NCBI GenBank assembly: GCA_021769295.1 | Contig: JAETTD010000009.1 | Location: 1 to 64,000, forward strand | Source of the DNA: Bacillota bacterium | GTDB taxonomy: Bacteria > Bacillota > Clostridia > Peptostreptococcales > Anaerovoracaceae | Direction of reading: 5' to 3' | Length of the DNA stretch: 64,000 nucleotides | Shown here: positions 58,555-64,000 of the stretch, piece by piece | How the letters are laid out: every line of letters begins with the position of its first letter | How positions within the stretch are numbered: the first letter of the stretch is position 1 | Made by a program: the position numbers and the translations under genes | Notes under the pieces: model-generated | The model's database searches: none | Told to the model about the DNA's origin: nothing | The model's input: the letters and a program-made list of their open reading frames with translations, nothing else

Positions 58555-58837
58555 TGCCGTAAAAGTCGAAAAATTACTTGGTTACGGCATTTTATGGGCT
58601 CTGGAAGCAGTCAAATTGCCGTAAATTTCGAAAAATCACTTGATTGCGGCATTTTATGGGCTCCAAGGGTCGCAAAACTGCCGTAAATACGGAATTTTTA
58701 TTCAATCACGGCATTCTACGAGCTTCAAGGGCAGTCAAACTGCCGTAAACCCATAAAAATTCTTTAATCACGGCATTCTATCGGTCTCGGGGCTATCACG
58801 ACTGCCGTAAATTCGAAAATTTCCTTAAATTACGGCA
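58555..58837. repeat. Hairpin array D: 5 x 35-bp units, 27-bp linkers, 62-bp period
   Basis: Units at 58555-58589, 58617-58651, 58679-58713, 58741-58775, 58803-58837. Confidence 0.93.
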
Positions 58838-58863
58838 CTGTGCATACAGAGCATCCGTAGCAC

Positions 58864-58898
58864 AAAAAATCCCGAACCTCAAAAGAGGTTCGGGACAC
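58864..58898 (-). terminator. Intrinsic terminator of clcA
   Basis: TCCCGAACCTCAAAAGAGGTTCGGGA with T run on minus strand. Confidence 0.8.
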
Positions 58899-58978
58899 TG
58901 CCTCTGAGCGTGCCGCAGGCACCATCGACAGGCGCCACCGACAGGCGCCACCGGCGGGCACTCACACTATTTCTTGCG

Positions 58979-60589
58979 TCACATATTAAATATGGTTCGG
59001 CATTTTTCTTCCAGTTCCGCCTGAGCCTTGGCCACAAGTTCTTCGTTGCAGAGCACCACCAATTTGTCACCTGCCACAAGAACGGTGCCACCGCCCGGAA
59101 CTATCTCATGATTATCCCTCTGTATCGATACCACCAAGCAACCGAGCGGAAGCTTGATATCCGAAAGAGGCTTTCCTTCCATGAGAGAACCGTAGTAGAC
59201 TTCGCTTTCAATCAAAACTTTGTTTCGCCGGTTGGGCTTCTTTACCTTTCCGCCCGATATGAGCCTCTCCGTGAGTTGCTCATACAAAGGCCCGCCTTTT
59301 AGGGCGTCCGCAACCATATAAGCTACCAGCGAAACCATGGACAAGGCCAATAGATTGGAAAAAGTTCCCGTCATCTCGCTTATGAGTATTACGCCCGTAA
59401 TCGGAGCCCTTACTATTGCGCTGAAATATCCGGCCATGCCGAGGATTACAAAATACTGAACATAAGTATCCGAGTAGCCGACAACGGGGCTGAGCACCTC
59501 CGTAAAAAGGCCTCCCGTTATTGCTCCAAGCACTAACAGCGGCAGGAACGTTCCGCCCGGCAATCCGCTGCCGAAACTTACGGCAGAAGTTATGTATTTG
59601 ACTGCCAAGAGCAGCAGCAACGCTTTTACGCCCATTGTTCCGCTGCCCGCAGGCTCGATGAGGGAAGCGCCGCTTCCAAGGGCTTCGGGCATTGCAAATA
59701 CAAGAATCATAACCATTACAAACGGAATTACAAATCTGCCCACTACAGGATTTATCTTTGCAAAAACGTCCTGCATAAAAAACGTAGTCTTGTTATAAAA
59801 AACTCCGAACATGCCGAGCAAAATTCCGAGGAGTATGACCATCCATATGCGGTTCAGCGGCATTCCGTTGCTTACCGCAAACTCAAATACAGGCTTTAAG
59901 CCGAAGATATAAGAGCCGACGCAATCAGCCGTTATGGCAGAAGCCATGGTGCTGAGCAAAACTTCCTGGGAGAAGTTTTTGTGCAGTTCTTCAAGGGTAA
60001 ACACAACGCCTGCAAGGGGAGCGCCGAAAGCCGTCGCAAGGCCGGCTCCAGCGCCGCAGGTAAGCAGCAGCCTTTCCTCTGTCCTGAGACGATTGTTTAT
60101 CCGTGAAAACCCTTTGCCCACCATAGCACCAAGCTGAACGCTCGGACCTTCGCTTCCCAGGGAAAGGCCGCCGCCGATAGCAAGAAGGCTGCCGACAAAC
60201 TTGGCGATTATCACCTGAACCCAGTTGGCGTTTATCTTGCCTTTAAGCTCGCCCTCCACCTGAGGGATTCCGCTGCCGCCGCCGAGGGGCTCACGCTTTA
60301 CGATAGCAGCAGCTATGACAAACATAAATATCAAAATACCTATACCGAGCAGGGCAACGAGAATTCTCTGCCCCGCCGCCTCAAGGTACATCTCTCTTAT
60401 TTCTTCTATTTTAAGCAGGCCGTACCTGAACATGGAAACTATAAGCCCAGTCAAAAGGCCCACCCCTATACCCTCGACTATGAGCTGGTATTTGAAGCCC
60501 TGCTTCCTTTTGAGCGTTTCCTTGGTAGCTGTACTTCGCCGTTTTTTTAAAGTTTCTTTAGTAGATTTTATTCTTCGTCTTTTTACCAT
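58979..60589 (-). CDS. ClC-family chloride channel/antiporter with C-terminal TrkA-C domain
   Basis: GGGSGIPQVEG, GSEGPSVQLGAMVG; C-terminal GGGTVLVAGDKLVVL. Confidence 0.93.
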   Translation of the reverse strand: MVKRRRIKSTKETLKKRRSTATKETLKRKQGFKYQLIVEGIGVGLLTGLIVSMFRYGLLKIEEIREMYLEAAGQRILVALLGIGILIFMFVIAAAIVKREPLGGGSGIPQVEGELKGKINANWVQVIIAKFVGSLLAIGGGLSLGSEGPSVQLGAMVGKGFSRINNRLRTEERLLLTCGAGAGLATAFGAPLAGVVFTLEELHKNFSQEVLLSTMASAITADCVGSYIFGLKPVFEFAVSNGMPLNRIWMVILLGILLGMFGVFYNKTTFFMQDVFAKINPVVGRFVIPFVMVMILVFAMPEALGSGASLIEPAGSGTMGVKALLLLLAVKYITSAVSFGSGLPGGTFLPLLVLGAITGGLFTEVLSPVVGYSDTYVQYFVILGMAGYFSAIVRAPITGVILISEMTGTFSNLLALSMVSLVAYMVADALKGGPLYEQLTERLISGGKVKKPNRRNKVLIESEVYYGSLMEGKPLSDIKLPLGCLVVSIQRDNHEIVPGGGTVLVAGDKLVVLCNEELVAKAQAELEEKCRTIFNM

Positions 60590-60604
60590 TTATTTCTCCA
60601 AAAT

Positions 60605-62116
60605 TTATGAGAAGTACAGGTTTGTCGTAACGTATTCAGGGTCGCAGGTTACGTCTATGCCCATGCTTCTCAGGGTCTGCTCGTCCCTCTCACTCAGTAT
60701 GGCTGTGCAGTGAGCCTTGCATCCCGCAAGGGCGCCAAGCATCTGTGACGCCTTTTCGGCGCAGGCATTTATTTCAGCCGAAATTGACAGAGCCGTCAAA
60801 ATTTCCTCCACGTTAAGGCTGGTTCTGTCATGCTTGAGGATGTTAGCCTTTAAATCCTGAATATCGCTGAACACGTTTGGAGCTATCACATATCTGTCAT
60901 CATCTATGCCTGCAAGCTGCTTCACTGCGTTGAGCACTGCGGCGGCGGCGGCCACCATGCGGCGGCTGCTTCTTCCGGTAACTATGGTGCCGTCAGGCAT
61001 TTCCAATGCCATAACTACCACATTGACATACTTTTTATCACAGCGGCGCTTTTTCTCTGCATACTCTCTTGCAGGAATAACAACGTTTCTATCCTCTTCT
61101 TTTGCCCCGACCTCTTTCATGAGAAGTTCAGAACGTTCCAGAGCTTCTTCCGTAATCTTTCCTTTTTTATAGTCGCATTTTGCTATTATGAAGCGGCGGA
61201 TAATCTCTTGGATAGCGGCTTCTCTGACTGCTTCATCATCGGTTATGCAAAAGCCCACTCTGTTTACACCCATGTCCGTAGGCGACTGGTATTCAGCTTT
61301 TCCCGTTATCTTCTCGATGATTCTCTTTACAACAGGGAATACTTCCAGATCCCTGTTGTAGTTTACAGCCTTGGTTCCATATGTTTCAAGGTGGAAGGAA
61401 TCAATCATGTTCACATCCTTAAGGTCGGCCGTGGCTGCCTCATAAGCTATGTTTACAGGGTGCTTGAGCGGCAGGTTCCAGATAGGGAAGGTCTCAAATT
61501 TGGCGTATCTCACCTTGTTTCCCCGCTTATATTCATGATAAAGCTGGGAAAGGCAGGTTGCAAGCTTGCCGCTTCCTCCTCCCGGCCCGGTAACTACTGC
61601 CAAAGGTTTTGAAACTTCTATGTAAGCGTTTGCTCCGTATCCTTCTTCGCTCACTATGGTGTCCACGTCAGTAGGATAGCCCTTGGTGTAAAAATGTTTA
61701 TAAGTCTTGATGTCTCTTCTTTCCAAGCGGTTTATAAATTTGTTTACAGCAGGAGCGTCTTCGTAGCGGGTTACCACCACGCTGTTTATCTGAAGGTCAT
61801 GTTTGCGGAAAATATCTATAAGTCTTAAAACTTCAAGGTCATAGGTTATTCCAAAATCCTGGCGGGTTTTGCTGTTGATAATATCTCCCGAATAAATGCA
61901 GATTATGATTTCTGCCTGGTCTTTTAATTTTTCAAGCAGCTTAATCTTTGCATTTTCATCAAAGCCCGGAAGCACACGCATGGCGTGCTTATCGTGAACC
62001 AGCTTGCCGCCGAATTCAAGATAAAGCCTTTCGCTTTCGCCGTGATTGATTCTCTCCAATATGTACTTGGACTGTTCTTCAATATACTTTTCTGAGTCAA
62101 AACCTTTTCTTTGCAT
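60605..62116 (-). CDS. DUF1846 family protein
   Basis: [23 protein letters not shown]; conserved long domain. Confidence 0.92.
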   Translation of the reverse strand: MQRKGFDSEKYIEEQSKYILERINHGESERLYLEFGGKLVHDKHAMRVLPGFDENAKIKLLEKLKDQAEIIICIYSGDIINSKTRQDFGITYDLEVLRLIDIFRKHDLQINSVVVTRYEDAPAVNKFINRLERRDIKTYKHFYTKGYPTDVDTIVSEEGYGANAYIEVSKPLAVVTGPGGGSGKLATCLSQLYHEYKRGNKVRYAKFETFPIWNLPLKHPVNIAYEAATADLKDVNMIDSFHLETYGTKAVNYNRDLEVFPVVKRIIEKITGKAEYQSPTDMGVNRVGFCITDDEAVREAAIQEIIRRFIIAKCDYKKGKITEEALERSELLMKEVGAKEEDRNVVIPAREYAEKKRRCDKKYVNVVVMALEMPDGTIVTGRSSRRMVAAAAAVLNAVKQLAGIDDDRYVIAPNVFSDIQDLKANILKHDRTSLNVEEILTALSISAEINACAEKASQMLGALAGCKAHCTAILSERDEQTLRSMGIDVTCDPEYVTTNLYFS

Positions 62117-62150
62117 AACTTCTCCCTCGTTTCTCTATGGTCAATCTAAT

Positions 62151-62576
62151 TTACATCACATTTATGGTAAGCTTGTTGCAGCCTTCAGCCATGCCCTCGA
62201 GGCTCACCTGATACTGAACGTCTATTGAACCTTTTCCTTCTTCTATATTAAAGTTATTTTTTACATAGTCTGTCAGCACCTCTATACCCATAGGTCCGTA
62301 AGGCGTTTCGTAAACGCTGCTGAATCTCTTTCCCGTTTCAAAATATAATTCGGTAGAAAACCCCGGAATGCCGCTGCGTTTCATTTTGACCGAATGCTCT
62401 TTAAGCCTTATCGTGGTGGTGCAGCCTTCCATGCCCGAGACTTCGCTCTCATCGTACATTATATATACCGTGCCGTTACGCACATAGAGCCTGCCGTCGG
62501 TGACAAATTCCATCTGGTCTTCTTCTCTTTCTTCGTATTTTTGTTTACCTGTTATTTTTAGCGTAATATCTTTCAT
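62151..62576 (-). CDS. DUF1934 family protein
   Basis: ARF with VTDGRLYVRNGTVYIMYDESEVSGMEGCTTTIRL. Confidence 0.82.
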   Translation of the reverse strand: MKDITLKITGKQKYEEREEDQMEFVTDGRLYVRNGTVYIMYDESEVSGMEGCTTTIRLKEHSVKMKRSGIPGFSTELYFETGKRFSSVYETPYGPMGIEVLTDYVKNNFNIEEGKGSIDVQYQVSLEGMAEGCNKLTINVM

Positions 62577-63591
62577 ATCCTAAGTTTATAATCCTTTCAA
62601 TTATCTCGGAGCAGCTCTTCCCGCAGTTTTCCCATAACAGAGGGAACATGCTCTTGCTTGTAAACCCCGGTATTGTATTTATTTCATTTATATATATCCT
62701 GCCGTTTTCTTTATCTTTAAAGAAGTCCACCCTGGCATAGCCGGCGCAGTCTATCGCCTTGTATGCTTCCAGCGCCAGCCTTTTAATCTTTAAGCTGTCG
62801 TCCTCGCTTATGGGAGCAGGAATTTTTAGCTTGGATGCAGGCCCCTTTTCTGAATATTTTGCCTCGTAATCGTAAAATTCATCAGAGGGAATTATTTCTC
62901 CTATGCCTGAAATCTGCGGGTTGTGGTTGCCTATAATCCCGGTCTCAAGCTCTCTGCATAAGATAAACTCTTCTATTATTATACGTCTGTCGTAAGCGGC
63001 GGCTGTATCCAGTGCTTTTGAAAGTTCTTGTTCGTCTTTAGCTTTGCTGATTCCCACGCTTGAACCCATGTTTGAAGGCTTTACAAAGCAGGGAAAGCCA
63101 ATCTCGGATTTTATCTTATCTATAGCTTGCTCTTTGCTTTCTGCCAGCTCCTCTTTGTTTATGCAAATAAATTTGCAAACGGGCAGTCCTCTGCACTGCA
63201 AAGCTTCTTTAAAAAGCTGTTTATCCATTGCCACGGCAGAGGCCATGACTCCGCATCCGCCGTAGGGAATGTTCAAGACTTCAAACACGCCTTGGACGCA
63301 TCCGTCTTCTCCGTATGTGCCGTGCATAATCGGCAGCGCAAAATCAATCTGTTCTCTTAAATCGTCTATGTTCAAATCTTCTGCCGCTTCTTCCCAGCTT
63401 CCGTCTTCTATACGGTCCGCCGTGCCCCAGAATCTTTTCCAACGTCCTTCTCTGGTAATTCCTATGTATACAGGTACAAATTTATCCGAATTCAAGGCTC
63501 TTATTACGGTTGATGCCGAAGCCAAGGAAACGTCATGTTCCTCTGAGCGACCTCCGAATATGACCCCGATTCTTTTTTTGCACATACACAA
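62545..63591 (-). CDS. ddl: D-alanine--D-alanine ligase
   Basis: GVIFGGRSEEHDVSLASA; EINTIPGFT. Confidence 0.96.
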   Translation of the reverse strand: MCMCKKRIGVIFGGRSEEHDVSLASASTVIRALNSDKFVPVYIGITREGRWKRFWGTADRIEDGSWEEAAEDLNIDDLREQIDFALPIMHGTYGEDGCVQGVFEVLNIPYGGCGVMASAVAMDKQLFKEALQCRGLPVCKFICINKEELAESKEQAIDKIKSEIGFPCFVKPSNMGSSVGISKAKDEQELSKALDTAAAYDRRIIIEEFILCRELETGIIGNHNPQISGIGEIIPSDEFYDYEAKYSEKGPASKLKIPAPISEDDSLKIKRLALEAYKAIDCAGYARVDFFKDKENGRIYINEINTIPGFTSKSMFPLLWENCGKSCSEIIERIINLGYERYYAKNNR

Positions 63592-63605
63592 AGCCTCCGG
63601 TTTTA

Positions 63606-64000
63606 TTATCTGATACTTGCCAGAATTCTCTCAAGGTGAGCTTTGTCAAACATGTATTTTTTGAGACAGAACTGGCAAACCATTTCCGCCTGTCCGTCCT
63701 CTTCTATTATCTCTTTTAAATCTTTTTCTCCTATGGTCATCAGAACTTTTTCAAGCCTTTCTTCGGAGCAGTCGCACTGCCATTTCAGTTCCTTAAATGA
63801 CAAGGTCTGCAAGGCAAAGTCTTCCGGCATGTCTTTAAAGATTTCGCCGCACAGTGCCGAAACCTTTTCTTCTTCCGACTCATACTCCGCTGCCTGCTCC
63901 ACTCTGCCTATAAGGGTAGTTATAGGCTCCATTCTGCCGATTACGGCTTCAAGGGCGTCCACGGCTTCCTCTGCTGCGTCAGGCAGAAGCTGAATAATCA
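63606..64000 (-). CDS. hslO: Hsp33 chaperonin C-terminal part (5' end beyond window)
   Basis: Zinc motif CDC...CQFCLKKYMF; frame stays open to 64000 (IIQLLPDAAEEAVDALEAV). Confidence 0.92.
   Translation of the reverse strand, partial: IIQLLPDAAEEAVDALEAVIGRMEPITTLIGRVEQAAEYESEEEKVSALCGEIFKDMPEDFALQTLSFKELKWQCDCSEERLEKVLMTIGEKDLKEIIEEDGQAEMVCQFCLKKYMFDKAHLERILASIR

Noticed and set aside
12696-58837. CRISPR arrays (35-bp repeat, 27-bp spacer geometry)
   Set aside because: Repeat interiors diverge strongly, linkers are shared in order between arrays A and B, linkers have conserved TTTT/AAAA ends, and there is no cas gene in the window.

Overview
Chromosomal window from a low-GC Gram-positive, probably a Clostridia-type anaerobe (inference from gene content). 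I assign about 60 CDSs. Core blocks include alr, a complete hutHUI-fchA-ftcD histidine-degradation operon, TPM/LemA/TelA/XpaC, a FeoA-FeoB fusion, NhaC, rplM-rpsI, cca, an aromatic-amino-acid-type ABC transporter, tyrS-upp-rpiB-tsaC-prfA-rpmE-prmC-DUF1385-rho, hbd, ClcA, ddl and hslO (cut by the window end). The most unusual content is non-coding. (1) Four intergenic arrays (12696-12916, 20694-20914, 41019-41239, 58555-58837) hold 17 imperfect hairpins of exactly 35 bp (TGCCG...CGGCA), each separated by exactly 27 bp, so every array has a strict 62-bp period. A solo 35-bp unit lies at 123-157. Arrays A and B are diverged, inverted copies of one ~255-bp composite, with colinear linkers and flanks. 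No cas genes are present, so I do not call these CRISPR. (2) An apparent ribosome-mediated transcription attenuator precedes the ABC operon: a sigma-A-like promoter, a 36-codon Phe/Tyr-rich leader ORF (...KFFGYFAGSAYFCFAYF...), an intrinsic terminator, and a competing antiterminator formed at the leader stop codon. (3) There are two more palindromic repeat families: an ~80-bp MITE-like element with a short deleted version, and a 57-bp GCCAAC...GTTGGC unit with 25-bp linkers. (4) A ~3.5-kb accessory island is bounded by 27-bp near-identical repeats. It contains an ECF sigma/DUF4367 pair, secreted proteins, and a secreted-protein gene split at an (AT)5 tract. All coordinates and alignments were counted by eye from the sequence; no searches or folding were run.
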